From the NCBI GenBank assembly GCA_002914845.1, contig JXTC01000024.1, positions 1,524,713-1,588,712 on the forward strand: a DNA stretch of 64,000 nucleotides, given 5' to 3'. Position 1 is the stretch's first letter, and each line of letters starts with the position of its first letter. The stretch comes from Trema orientale (Eukaryota > Streptophyta > Magnoliopsida > Rosales > Cannabaceae). Positions 1 to 13,600 of this stretch are shown here, piece after piece. The notes under the pieces are model-generated. The model did no database searches. It worked only from the letters and a program-made list of their open reading frames with translations, and was not told where the DNA came from. The translations under genes and the position numbers were made by a program.

Positions 1-2000
1 ATTGTAATAATTAATTTGGAATAAAATTCAAATAGATAGTCTATCAGTAAAAATCTGTACGTATTATTTTGTGTTGGCCAAATTTGATTTGGCAATTGTC
101 AAGATAATGGAAATAAATATCTTTTATTTAATTTTATGATTTGAATTAAGAAATCTAGATAGATAAAGGATAGATATTTATTTGAATTAATTTCTAATTA
201 TCTTAGGAATTAAATATTGTTGGAAAGTATTTTGAAATTTGAAAATACATCTTTATAGGGTGTTACAAGTTTTTAGGAGAGAATCTCTCTGGCAAAAAAT
301 GTGTAGAGTGATCCTACTAAAATGGGATTGCCCTTGTATATTGAATCTGGACAGATATTTTTCTATTAGAAAATAACTTTAAAAGAAAGATGTCCAGGAA
401 ATTTTTCGTACGCAGAAGAAAAAATAAATTACGTAAAAATTTCAAAGTGAGATTTTTTCTCTGCACCCAGAGAAAAATAACTTTCCAAAAAAAATGAGCG
501 TACAATTTTGCTTGAGAGTTTTGAGTGATCATAATTCTCTAGACAGAAAGAAAAATCACACAGATCAATTAAAAGCTAAGTAACAAGAAATTCTTCTTGT
601 TATTGTGTCAGTTTTTAATTTCTTATTCCCGGGTTCTAATCATTTCTCTTATAGTGTACAAGGTGACCACGCACCGAGTACAATATAGAAAACTGGTCAT
701 AGTCCGGAAGACTTTGGAGTGGGATAACTCGCATCGTTCTTCCGTCGGTGTTGGTAACGGTCTACAAGAGGTTAGATCTTTTTCTTTCTAATTTTACGAG
801 TACAATCTTGTTGTTTCCGCTGTGTTATGTGTTTGTGTGATTTTAGGTTTCTATTTTTTTGGAAATCTATGCCTATCACCTCACATGCTATAATAATAAC
901 GAACAAGTAAGTCATTAAAGTGCATTTATGGAGCAAAAATTGAATCTGATTAATGAGATTTTGAGCCATGAAAATCATTTGTTTTCTAAAGTTCGCACTT
1001 TGACAAAGGGGTTTTTGAAGAGAAAAGATGGAGGAGATCTGGAGAACGTGAATTTCTTTCTCTTTCTTTCTTTCTTTTTTTATTTTTGTATCCTTTCCTA
1101 TTATGGTTTTATTTCTATGTATTGAAGTAGACAAAAATGCTTTATGCATTTAATCTTTTGATCTGTACGAATCTTTTATGCATTGAATCTGGTTTACACA
1201 ATCAACCACCAACATAATCAAACCAAACCCAGATTTCTTTCCTTTTTGGGGTTTTTTTTATTTACAATAAAAATAATAAAATATTAAAAATAAAAAAATG
1301 TGAAAACCCTCACAAATTAAGGAGTAAGCTTGTTTCAAGGTTGCAATAATCTGAGTTTGAGCCTTGAGATAGTTTTTGATGGCTGATGGTCGTGGATTCT
1401 TGAAAGATGCGCACAAAATGGCAAGATTCAAGGAGGAGAAAGAAGAACAGAATCCCCATTAATTAGTTTATGTGATATTATTTTTTTGAATTTATTTTTT
1501 ATTTTCCAAATTTTAATCATTTTTTACAATTTTTAAATTACAATTAACTTTGTAAGGCGACACGTATCTCTTGAAGTGGCATTTAATAGAAAAATTTGAC
1601 GGTTGTAATAAAATTTGGACGGAAGGTACTATCGCCGTCGAAAAAAAAGATTGGGTATTTAAGTGTAAATTTCGACAAAAAAAGGAACTTTTGCCGTAAT
1701 TTCCTCTAAATTTTAATATACTAAATTTAGTGGTGACAACTCATTTGTCATATTGGCATAATACAAAAAATTTAGTAAACTAATTGGGATATATCTAATA
1801 TTATTCATAGAAAAATATTAAAGATATTAAACACCGATAGAAATGGACTCACATATAAATTGTAGTAGATCTCACATTTTTATAAGTGTGTGAACAGTGT
1901 GGTTCAAATATAAACTTGGCGTTCGGTCTTACATCTTTATCAATTAATACACACGATGCTTCAATTGCTCTATGTACAACATTTGCTTTTATGTTATATG
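1..2000. other. Intergenic, no supported gene
   Basis: AT-rich sequence without a recognisable coding region. Short open frames exist (for example plus strand 928-1125) but they run into poly-pyrimidine tracts and resemble no family I know. A moderately complex stretch at about 590-790 could be part of an untranslated transcript or an old repeat; I cannot name it. A degenerate tRNA-like stretch near 1330-1375 is too weak to call. Confidence 0.5.
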
Positions 2001-2193
2001 TGTGATGACTCGTACGTTTAAAAAAAAGAGGGAATTATTTGTATTAAGTAAATAATATAAAGATAAAAGAAAAGACAAAAGAGCCCTTAATTAATAGATA
2101 TTATTTGGAAACACATTGGTAATTTTATTAGAGACCCTTTAAGAAATCCTAATACTAATAATTTGCTCAGTTTATACATACGCTCTGTAGAGT

Positions 2194-2241
<48 letters not shown>

Positions 2242-2516
2242 CTATAGACGTTTAAGAAGAAGAAGAAGAAGAAGATGAAGATATCATTGTCATGAATTAT
2301 TGAGACTCACTCTTAAGATAATAAATTCTTAATTGATTAAGTTTTATATTTTAATTAGATTTTATGATTGAGATTGAGTATTTAGGGTTAGAGTTTTAAA
2401 TTATTCATAAATTATTTATAAAATATGGAGATGAATCTAACAGAAGATGAAATCTATTGATATTAGGATTTAAACAAGACAAATTTTAAGTGATTTGGTT
2501 AGGTAAATAGAAAGTT
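2001..2516 (+). repeat. Truncated 5' LTR copy
   Basis: First copy of the LTR start. It holds a (GA)n tract at about 2198-2238 and a GAA-rich tract after it. Similarity to the second copy stops at about 2516, where the sequence passes into the presumed internal remnant. Confidence 0.7.
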
Positions 2517-3325
2517 ATGAAGTAAACTTTGGTGATTAGATTTAATTTTGATACTTTAGTCTATTAAAGATTAAAGTTAGAGGGAATGAGGCTAAAGAGG
2601 ATTCTTATAGTTATTTATGATAAAGATATCATATTGTATCTAAGTTTTATAAGGCCTTACACGTGATTTTAGAAATTGAATTAGATTTGTCTAACCTTTA
2701 CAATATTGATCTGAAATAAATAGTTTGTCAAAAAGAAAAATACATATGTATGTATAGACCACTGAGGACATATTGAAGAATGTTTCAAAAGTTTGTGGAA
2801 GAAAACATTACTCTTAGTAATATTTGTATATGGTTGAAGTTTTCAATCTAGCATTAAAGTGGCTACATATAAAACATTAACAAAGAAATAGAAGTGTATT
2901 CTTAGCATTATAGGCATACGATTGAAGGAGGTACTAAATCTTTAATGAATTTTAATTATTTATAATTCCTATTGGCTTTGTTAGTACAGATAAAAGTTTA
3001 AGTCATCATGTTATTATTATTTTTTTTGGTGAAAGTGCAAAGGAGCTATCACAATGGATAAGAAACAATATAGAGTTACTGATAGATAAGTTTTAAAAGC
3101 GATGATCTCTCTTTGGCGTTTAGATCACTCAAATTTAAATAAGTTCATATTCTCAAGTTCATATCATATTGATAGAAAAATCGTTTCAATTTAGCAACTG
3201 ATGATCATAGTTTTACTCAGATATTGAGGTTTTCCTAGACATGTGTGGATTTATTAATATTTTGTTCTTTAGAGAATACGAGACTTTAAGTTTAGAGGAC
3301 TAAACTTCTTTCTAGAGGGAGAGAA

Positions 3326-5581
3326 TGTGACGACCCGTACGTAAAAAAAAAAGGATTTATTTGTATTAAGTAAATAATATAAAGATAAAAGAAAAGACAA
3401 AAGATCTCTTAATTAATAGATATTATTTGGGGACATATTGATAATTTTATTAGAGATCCTTCAAGAAACTTTAAGACTAATAATCTGCTCAGTTTATACA
3501 TACGCTCTGTAGAATGAAAAGAGAGAGATAGAGAGATAGATAGAGAGAGAGAGAGAGAGAATGCTATAGATGTTTAAGAGAAGAAGATGATGAAAACACC
3601 ATTGTCATGAATTATTGAGACTCACTCCTAAGGTAATAAACTCTTAACTGATTAAGTTTTATGTTTTAATTTGATTTTGGGATTGAGATTGAATATTTAG
3701 GGTTAGCGTTTTGAATTGCTCAGAAATTATTTATAAAATATGGAGATGAATCTGATAGAGGATGAAGTCTATTGATATTAGAATCTAAACAAGACAAATT
3801 TTGAGTGATTTGGTTGGGTAAATAGAAAGTTATAAATTTTTAAGTTTTGGGCTAAGATGTAAAAACGCAGTAGGAGTTCCAACTAGCTTTTTAGAGACTT
3901 TACTAGTCTGATTGAGTCATATTTAGTATAATTAGAAAACTAATTCAATTAGCTTTCCAATGGTATATAATTTGTCAAAAACGGACTTGTAACCAGAGAG
4001 TTATAGCTAATTGAATTGCGTACTACGAATCTGAAAAAATCTGAAACTTTTGGGTACTTTCAGCAAAACGTGGCTGCGGCTTATCCGATTGTACGAGGCT
4101 TACCTATGAACCTTATAGCTATATTCTTGGTATTTTTAGGATCCCATGACTTGTAGAACATATCGTCTAAGTTTGGTGATTTTTAGAGAGATGTTAGAAT
4201 TGTTATGAATCGTAAGAAATTAACATTATTAGGAATAGCTACGGAGTTGATTATAGAAGATACATGAGCAGCAAGTAGTTAATACTTTTAATGTAATTAG
4301 AGTATGATTTTATTGTTGTGATACTTATATATGATTTGTGTGATAATAGGTGTTTGAGAGGTTATGTTGATTATTTTGAGTTGATTAGGCAAAGCGAACG
4401 AGGTAAGTAACATTTGGTCTTTTCTAGTAACTTTTTATACAAAAACTAAATATTTCATTGTTTTTAATAAACTTATGTTTATAGAGTATTTTATTAAAAA
4501 TATAATTTCAAGTGAAAATATACTTTTTGTAAATAAGTAATTTATTGAAAGAAAATAATTTTATTGAAACAATCGCTTTATTTAAAAAATATTTTGATTC
4601 TATCTGATAATTATTTTGCACAAAACTATGGATCAAGTGTATGATATTATTATTGAATATTGTTACATGAAAATTATTTAGAAATAATTACAATGATATA
4701 ATGAGAAAAGTGAAATTATTTTTGAACTGTTATTGTATATGAATGTGTTATAAAACTCTCTTCAATGACTATGCAATGTGGACCTATTCCACAGGGATTA
4801 TATGTGGACTGTACGTACTGAATGTAGACCTAGCTATAGGGGTAAAATATAGTAAATGTGGACCTAGCTACAAGAGTCAAATATAATAAAAGTGGACCTG
4901 GCTATAGAGGTTAAGTGTAGTAAATGTGGACCTAGTCACAAGGGTTAAGTATGGTCATAGTTACTAAAAACTATTGAGAAGTGATTTGAAAGTATTACTG
5001 ATTATCAAATGAGAATGAAACTTCAAATTTTGAAAACCTACTTCATGTTTTTGTTAAAGTGACTTTCCAAATAATCTCATTTGATTATCTTGAAAATTAT
5101 TACATTTTGAAATTGATTTTATTTTGAAATATGTCATTTAACCTTTTTAAAGGATATATACTTGATCCTGCTTGTTAAGGTTACGGGTTACTTACTGAGC
5201 TGTCGAGCTCACTCTTTTATTTTTTCTTTCCAGGTATTAAAGACTATCAGTTAAGAGGTTCACTAAGGGAGAACTTATCTAGATAATTGAGATACATTTG
5301 AGTTAATGAATGAAAGATAGAAAGTCATTCATTTTTATTGGGAAAATATGAAGACAGGAAAGGTCAATTAGCATAAATTTGTTATATTACAGTATATATT
5401 TTGTATGTTTAATTTTTAATATTTAGAAACTTAATAGATTATTGGGTTGTACATGATTTACCGATATTTATTAGAGTTTAATTATTCTTTATTTTTGTGA
5501 ATTGTAGATAGATGCCTTGTATATTTATAAGACTTTGCCTTATAAGTATATGGCGCACGTCCTCAGGTGTGGGGCGTGACA
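3326..5581 (+). repeat. 3' LTR, about 2.26 kb
   Basis: Begins TGTGACGACC after a purine-rich tract and ends GGGGCGTGACA, so the ends form a short imperfect inverted repeat around TG...CA. It contains a GA-rich tract near 3521-3560 and a 34-bp tandem repeat near its middle. Confidence 0.65.
4775..4955 (+). repeat. 34-bp tandem repeat inside LTR
   Basis: The phrase aatgtggacctagc recurs at 4821, 4855, 4889 and 4923 with a regular 34-bp step and a few mismatches, and a diverged extra unit starts at 4775. It lies inside the LTR and is not coding. Confidence 0.8.
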
Positions 5582-6296
5582 ATGTATTAGTAAATAAGTG
5601 ATTTATTAGCACTTTCAAGTGATGGTAACTTGATAAGTAACTAATTGAACCCTTTTTAAAATAGATTCCTCTTTAAAATTTAAAATTAAGCATCTTTTTA
5701 ACATACTTTTTAAATGGCGTTCATTTCAAAAGTGGTCATTGATAAAAATTAAATAAAATTTTCCTTTCCCTTAGCACTCACTTATTTTTAAAATCTTTCA
5801 CACATTAGTCTTTCTTCACCCATTTGCTTTCTTGACAAAAACTTACTTAATGTATTATAATTTTTTTTCATTAAAGAATAGATTGACCGCCAACTGTTGG
5901 GATTCAAAATAGTTATTAATCCTAGCTATTTTTATTTTATTTTTCTATTTCTCCTCAAAATTTAGAGTTTTTGAAAATTTGAAGGATGATTAGGTTTATT
6001 GAGTAGTTTAAGCTAGCGTGTCAAGAAAAAGAAATAGTTAAAAAAGAAGATTGTATGTCTATCTTATGTCATTTTATGCGAGGCTATTTTTTTTATCTAT
6101 TTATTTTCTCATCAACAAATATTACTTTTTTTATTTTTGTTATTACAAATACTCTTTTTTTTTTTTCCCTCCTTAGTTCATTTTACCTTTTGACTGGGGG
6201 AAATTCGTGAAAGGATAGGATTAATTTGTCTTTAATTGGACTTTTTTGTTCGCTTATTTATTTATTTATTTTTATTTTATACTGACATTATTTTTA
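5582..6296. other. Intergenic, nothing recognised
   Basis: AT-rich sequence with T-rich runs; no coding region or structured repeat seen. Confidence 0.5.
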
Positions 6297-6467
6297 AAGT
6301 AATGCTATATGTTGAAATGCCCAGCACTATATGATGTATCAATTTTTTACTATAAGATAGAATGACACTTTAGGTAGAACTTTGTGTATTAATTATAATC
6401 ACTCGATAAAAAATTGACATTTCATATGGTATTAGGCACCTTAATTATGTATTCCATAGCATTACTC
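6297..6467. mobile_element. PIF/Harbinger-like MITE (171 bp)
   Basis: Imperfect terminal inverted repeats: the left end reads AAGTAATGCTATATG and the right end read in reverse is GAGTAATGCTATGG. It is flanked on both sides by TTA (6294-6296 and 6468-6470), the target duplication expected for PIF/Harbinger MITEs. No coding capacity. Confidence 0.6.
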
Positions 6468-6667
6468 TTATTGAGTAATAATCTCGAACTAATAAAAAAT
6501 TTTGACCTCTTTTTTGACAATCCGACTAGTCTTTAATCAGAAGGGAGAGCTCTTGGCAGGACTGTATATCAGCTTGGGAAGACAGTCTCTAGAGAAACTG
6601 CCCTAATTTTATTTTCTCATGATATATTAATGCATATTGTATTTTTTTTGGAGGCATTATATTGTAC

Positions 6668-7309
6668 TAGAGGTGTCAAAATGGGCGGTCCGTGCCCAAA
6701 GCAGGCTTGGGAGAACAAACGGGCCGGGCCAGGCCAGCCTGTCTAAGAAAGTAGGCCGGCCCGGCCTGCCCAAAATTTTAGAAGTAGAGCCCAATCTAGC
6801 CCGTAGGCCCGCCGAGCTCCTAGGCGGGCTATAGGTGGGCCCGGCCTGGCCGGACTCGAAACGGGCCAAACATTTGTATAATTAGTTAAAACTATTAGAA
6901 ATTTAAAATTAAAATTTACGAAAAAATAAATAATATGTTATGTTCTTTTCTTATTGATAAAATTTTAAAAATAATTAAATAAGTTAAAAGTATGTAAGTT
7001 GAATAGTTGGAAAAAAGTTTAAAACAAAAATTTTTAGAAATTAATTTAGAATTAGATTGAAATTTGAAAGTGTGAAAAAAAGAGTGAGAGAATGTATATT
7101 TATAAGTATCAGAAAAAATTTGTATTTAAATTTATTTAAAAACTAAAAAAAATTAAAATAAAAATTTTTTGGCGGGCCGGCCCACAGGCCTAAATATATT
7201 GACCCAACCCGGTCCTATCTCTACAGCCAAGCGGAGTCCGGCACGTCCACAGGCCACAATGACGGGCCGCATACTAACCCATTTGGCCCAGCCCCTTTTG
7301 ACACCTTTA
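6668..7309. mobile_element. hAT-type MITE (642 bp) with 8-bp TSD
   Basis: Terminal inverted repeats TAGAGGTGTCAAAATGGGC (left) and TAAAGGTGTCAAAAGGGGC (right, reversed) are flanked by an exact 8-bp duplication TATTGTAC at 6660-6667 and 7310-7317. The ends are rich in GGGCCGGCCC-type sequence and the centre is AT-rich. The 8-bp duplication and terminal sequence fit non-autonomous hAT elements. Open frames in the GC-rich ends are spurious. Confidence 0.85.
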
Positions 7310-7601
7310 TATTGTACTATTTATTGTTGAAGAAATGTACCTTTGGGGATTTTAAAACCAATTTAGTTTTTTTAGTTTCTTTTAGCAAAAAATACAGTTT
7401 AAAATTCAAAAAACATTTAACATATTTTTGCTAATTGTATATAGTGACAAGTCACCAATGGCCATAAAGTTATTATTAATACATGTATAATTCCTATTTC
7501 TGAATTCAACTCAGCATATTGTGACACCAAATATTGCAGCCACATATGTTTCAAATTTCCAAATACATTTGTGCTTATTACGACATTAAGTCTTAGTACT
7601 T

Positions 7602-10600
7602 CTAGTACAAATGTTTATGTATAACAAAAGGAGCGCCATATTGGGGCCGAAGACTTATGGCCCTGCAAGGAGCATGAGTATAGGATGGCGAAAGCTCGAA
7701 ATCAAAGCGTTGTAAGATCATCGATAGTACGAGTTTCGCTTGGATCATGGCCAAGTTTTGCCCGATGCAAATCCGAGGTCCCCAGCCGAAGGGCAAGAAC
7801 GCAACTCGGCCATTGGTCGCTTTTGAAATTCCATCGGCGAATCTCTCCGGTCTGAACTCGTTTGCATTGTCACCCCACAGTTTGGTGTCATGGTGGACAA
7901 GGGTAATTGGTAATTCTACTTGAGCTCCGGCTGGTAAGGACAGTTCTCCGAGCTGTGTTTTCTTTTGGACTGTTCGATCGACAGTTGTGGCTGGAGGGTA
8001 TAATCTAAGAACTTCGTGTAAAATCATTGTGACCTGTTTACAAGGAATGGTGAAATTATGTGTCATAGGCTTTCAAAAGAAATATAGTGTATGAGTCAAA
8101 ATTATTAATGCTGAGATATACAAATAACTTGGATCCTTACACTTATTCATAATTAATTATGGTGTTTTAAAATCCATATATATATCATGTTATTTTCGAT
8201 TGACTTTCGAACAATATTTATGATCATCTTCTAATATATGTCTGATAACTTGTTTTGTGTGACAGCAGAATAGGAGAAAACGTCATAAAATGATATATAT
8301 ATATATATTCTTTTTAAGAAAACTTTGAAATATTGCAAATTCCTTTGAATTTGATTTTTTATTACAAAAACCATTATAATTTGACTATTTTTGAAATCCA
8401 ACTTTCTCATATAAAATAAATTAGAAAAATTAATTACAAATGACAAAATTAGGTTTAGAAGATAGTAGATTAGATTTATACTATATTTTTACTTTGTATT
8501 TTGAATACATAGATAATTATTTTGAAATTATTTTATTACTTATGAGGTTATTTAACAACTCAAAATTTTGTTTGGAAATTAATATAGACAATTCTTAATT
8601 TTTTTTAAAGTCTACATATATCATTTAGTAAGGGTGATTGTGTCATTTTTATCAATTTTCTTAATTTTGATAATACGAGAAGGTTGAATTTAAAAAATAG
8701 TCAAATTATTAGGTTTTTTTTTGTTATAAAAATTCAGGTTCAAAGGAGTTTTCCCATATTTCATAAAACATAAGGGATTACTTTAAAAATAAAATAAAAT
8801 ACAAAGTCATTTTACAATACTTTCTCAAACAAATATTGAAATTAAAATTCCTAATCAATTTTACCTTCTTGGACTGGTTAGGCCTTATATATTGCTACTA
8901 CAAAAAAAGGGCTTTTAACAACAAATTATTAACAGTGGTTGAAATAGAACTGCCGTTAATAGTCAATTTTAACTTTTCTCGACGGTTTTGGTTACAACTG
9001 CCATTAAAAGTTTAAAATCTTTTAGACCTTTAATGACAGTTGCAGCAAAACCGCCGTTAATACTCGGATTTAACTTTTTACAGTAGTTCCGGTATAACCG
9101 CCATTAAAAGTCATATAAATGAGGGCTACCATTAAAAGTCATATAAATGGGGGCCAAGACCTGCTCGACCCTCATTCTCTTTCTTCTCCCCAGTTGAGAG
9201 CTTGTCCATCACCCCCAACTTCGTCTTCTTCATGCACAACTACCCTCAGTCTAGCGACTTTGACTGCCGAAATTATTCTCATTTAGTTCAAATTACTCTA
9301 TTCAACTTAAGTAAGTTTTATATACTTGTAATTTCTAAGATTAGTTAGTATTTAGTAATTGTTTGTGCCCTAGAAAAATTTAAGTTTTTCTACAATCAAC
9401 GACTATAATTCTCGATGAGTGTATAATTTTGTTTCTTTTTTTGTTGATTTAGGTTTCAATTTGAATGGGTAAACTAATTTTGGGCTCAATTTTGGAGTAT
9501 TGAAATATTTTTATTCAATTTAAGGTATTTTTCTTCACTAATTTTAATTAATCTGAAAAAGTTTCTTTTAGAAATTAAAACTTCATAATGTATATTATTT
9601 GATGGTTTTATATCGTTTTGATAATGGATATTAATTGCAATTATAGCTTATTAGTTTAATCACATTACCGTGAATTAATTACTGTTATGTGACTTTATAA
9701 TATGTGTACTTATTTTCATTGACCTGAAATTATTTAGTTTATTAACTTTAGAATAGTCAAAAGTTTGTACTATATATGAATTGAGCTGAATCTGGAGATT
9801 CATAATGATAAAATGGTAATACTTTGAGTTGTAATTGCAAGATCAAGCTGGTGATATGCATCCTTATCTTTCCGGTGTTAAAAATAATAGTCGCTTATGT
9901 AACATTGCATATTATTTCCATGTAGTAAGTAACGGAGTGCTATTATTAGCTCCTTATAGTATTGGGTTAATATTCTCTTTCTTTGATGCTAAATTGTTAT
10001 ATGATTGAGTTTGTATAAGTTTTGTTTAATTTATATTTGGTCTTTTGTAGGCAATATTAAATATTGATGGTGATTAATATGTCTCAAAAAATACTTATTT
10101 CTTATATCCACTTGGACAATTACCAAATAGTATGAATCTGTTAACATGGTTAGTATAATGTATAGTATAATATATGGAACATATGTTTATTTATTTGATT
10201 CACTAGTTTTTATAACACATGTTTTCATTTAGTGCATTCAAAATATTTCATACGGACATGGAAAGAAGGGAAAAAAGAGATGGTCCAACTTAGTATCATA
10301 TTAAGGTATGAGATATACTTTGTTCATATAGGATGTCTTTATTTATCTTTTATCTTTATGTGTTTTAACTTATTGTAATTATAGTATCCATCTCAACTCA
10401 GTTATGTGGAATGCAGTGTCTATGTTAGAGTATATCTCGGTTCGCTCATTTTATTTATGTTAGAGTTGTTAATGTAATTTTAGTTTCCAAGTGTTCGTGA
10501 AATGTACCCAGAATTTCAATATTTGTTCTTAAATATGTTTATGTTAAAGTATATTGTTTATGTAGTAGAAACTTATTAGTTATATGTACTAGATTTTAAT

Positions 10601-13600
10601 TATGTTTCTTATAAGTACTTTTTTATAACCTGAGTTTGCATATTTTTGAATTGATTTGAAATCCTTTTTAGGCATGTTTAATTTTGTAGTGTTGTATAAA
10701 GTGCTCAGGGAAAGAGAAAAAAATTTTTCCTGGAAAAGGCTTTTAACAGCAATTCCCGTAGATCTGCCGTGAAAGATCTTATCACCAATAATGGCGGTTC
10801 CGCTCGAACCGCCGTTATTGGTCAAGTTTTAACGACGGTTAACAATCGCCATTAAATGTGCCGCTTTTAACGGCACCTGCATTGACAATAGTTTTTAACC
10901 ACTGTTAAAATCCTTTAACAGCAGTTTTTAACTGTCGTTAATTTAGTATAATGATGTAGTGCGCAAACTATCAGGAAAAAAATATGTAAAATTAAGCCTT
11001 ATATAATGCAAACTATCAGGGGAAACAAAAAGGAGAAAAAAAAAAAAAACAAAAACATAGAACAAAATATGTATTCTTTATAGTTGTATTTTGGAGATAA
11101 GTTCGCATGAACTTACAACTTTTAGACGCTGTAGCCCATCATAGTCTGGAATATTGTTAGCACCAAACACTTGCAAAACCTCCTCTCTTGCACGAGCTTG
11201 CCAATTAGGGTGCCTACTAAGCAACACTATCGTCCAAACAAGCAACGATGATGTTGTCTCACGCCCCGCAAAGTAAAACACCTTACATTCTTCAATTATG
11301 TCTTTAATACTCATTCCCACGTCCTTCTTGTTCCCATGTTCCTCAATTTCCTTAAAATTAGACTCCAGAAGTATGCTTAGTAAGTCGTCGTCAACAGCTG
11401 CCTCACCTGCTCTTATCGCCTTTTCTTTTTTGTTGATCATATTCTTTAGTAGGGTGTCTATTTCTCCATTTACTTCCTTCAGCTTCTTGTTTGGTTTTGT
11501 TCGCAATAACCTGCCCCCAAAATTTAGTAATGTTCTCTTTATTGTTTGAGCATTGACTAAGAAGAAAAGAGAAGGTGTATTGGATTATAAGGGAACTATA
11601 CGTTAGTTTACAAAATAATCAGGATATATCCTATATAAGACTCGTAAAATTCACATACTATGTCATATATTCTATTACGATTTAAAATGTAATCTAACAT
11701 TCAGAAATGCACAATGCTATTCTATAACCACAAACAAATGATCACTTCACCTCCATCCTGGAATGTTGACAATATCTGAAGCTTTGATTGAAAGTTTTAC
11801 TAGCTCCTCCTGCAGTTGAAATAGTTTTCTTCCTTCTTCGTAGTTACTTCCAAATACTGTTCGAGAGATCACATCCGCGGTTAGATTATCAAAATAAGTG
11901 CAAGCATCAACCTCACATGAGCCTTCTTCAGAAACTAACTTCTCCCATTTGCTTATGATCATCTCACAACAACTTGCATAAATTGCTGGTAACATATGCT
12001 AACATGAAGAAACATAATAAATTTAGTTCTATAAAAGCACAATGATAGTTTTATTCGTGTTGTATTATATTTTGAATTATAATTATGAAACATTAGAGAA
12101 TAAGAAAATTTAGCAAAGCTACGATTAATTCTAGATGTTGATTCTATATAGAGATTTAAGAGAGACAAGGAAAACGATTGAATGGCTTGATTGTATCCAT
12201 GTTACAGAAGGATACGCACAGGAATGTATACAAAATCTAGGAAGAGAATAACTAAAGAATAATCGCTAATTCTATGGACTTTCCTATCATATAGTTACAC
12301 GAATTCAAATACAAATTGATATCTAAAACTAAAATGGAAATCAGTATAAATTTAAATGACAGCCGTGTAGCTTTTCTTTTGGTATCTGCTCATTACAGCC
12401 GTAGCTATTCCTTAGTGTGCTCATTAGATTCTAGGTAAATTAATTAGAACATATATAGTATGATGTAGGACAGATGCAACTTTTTGAGAATTGATTGTGT
12501 CTGTCCTGCATTATGGTAAACAAGGCCAATTGTATGTATGGATAATAACCCTTTGTTAAGACGTAATAACTATAAAGATCTCTACCACCTATTATGCAAT
12601 TCACTTCATAAAGTTCCCCTTTTGCCTTCACCCCTTTTGGGGATAACACAATGAATATGTCCTGTTAATTTCACCGGAAAAAAAGGGAAAAAAAAGTTTC
12701 ATTTTGGTCTATTTAGACCTTCGCTTTTGAGCCACACATTTATTCTATAAGTACAGATATTTGGTTATTTTGAAAACCGGAATGGAACAGTTTGTCTGAA
12801 TTTATGGGATACTTTTGTAATTTTTTCTAAGGGATAACTGCAAAAAAAATACTCTCATATTTGGATGTTCTGTAATTTAAACCCTGAAGTTTGGATTCTG
12901 CAAACTAATACCCTAAGATTACGAATTTCTGAAAATTAATATCCTGTGTTGATTTTTAACTGATAAAATATAATAATATCCTCAAAATTAAGATGAATAA
13001 TATGAATTAATCTAGTTTTAATAAAAGCTATTATTATTTTTTCGTTCCTAAAATTGGTCAAAAAATCTATCCAGAATATCAATTTTCAGAAATTCTTAAT
13101 CTCAGGGTATTATTTTGCAGAATCCAAACTTCAGAACACCCAAATTTCGGGTATTTTTTTGCAGTTATCTTTTTTTTTTTCTAATTGTAAAGCTATTAGA
13201 TTTTGCTTATCTACTTTTACTACTGAAGTCAAAAGTATATACTATATTCCTAAACAAGTCGTAACAATTCTAGTGGCTTAAAATACCTTCAGCTTCTCCA
13301 AATTGAATGCTGCGTTGAGGATTCTCCGATGTTTAACCCATTTCTCGCCATTGTGCATTATGAGACCAGTAATCAAAGTCTTGATAAATGGATTTGCTTC
13401 CGGTTTCTGAAAAACATCAATTTTAGTGAAGATTTCTCTCAAATATTCTGTATTCATGATGTTCCCCCTTGCTATGGGACCAACCCACACGAAAGAATTC
13501 TCACCTGAATTATCAATGTTAAAACAATAACAATTAGAGATTTAGCATATTAATGTCGCCAAAGGGATTTCATTCATCATCAATTCTTCCGCCTTTCTTT

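Larger units (their letters stand above)
2001..5581 (+). mobile_element. Internally deleted LTR retrotransposon
   Basis: Two direct copies of the same LTR start are seen, at 2001 and at 3326 (TGTGAYGAC then YCGTACG). They stay similar for about 510 bp and then diverge. The second copy follows a purine tract at 3314-3325 (agagggagagaa), which looks like a polypurine tract, and continues to 5581, ending GGGGCGTGACA. The simplest reading is a 5' LTR cut at about 2516, roughly 0.8 kb of residual internal sequence and a complete 3' LTR of about 2.26 kb. No gag or pol motif was recognised in the remnant, so the Copia/Gypsy assignment is open. No clean 5-bp target duplication is visible. Confidence 0.7.

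Noticed and set aside
928..1125. 65-aa frame starting MEQKLNLINEILSHENH
   Set aside because: No recognised family, ends in a T-rich tract, no supporting neighbour exon.
1325..1375. Possible tRNA-like SINE head
   Set aside because: The box B-like gagtttgagcc is poor and box A is not convincing.
1996..5586. 5-bp target duplication for the deleted LTR element
   Set aside because: ATATG before 2001 and ATGTA after 5581 do not match.
6637..6869. Pro/Gly/Arg-rich frames on both strands
   Set aside because: Translations of the GGGCCGGCC-rich end of the hAT MITE.
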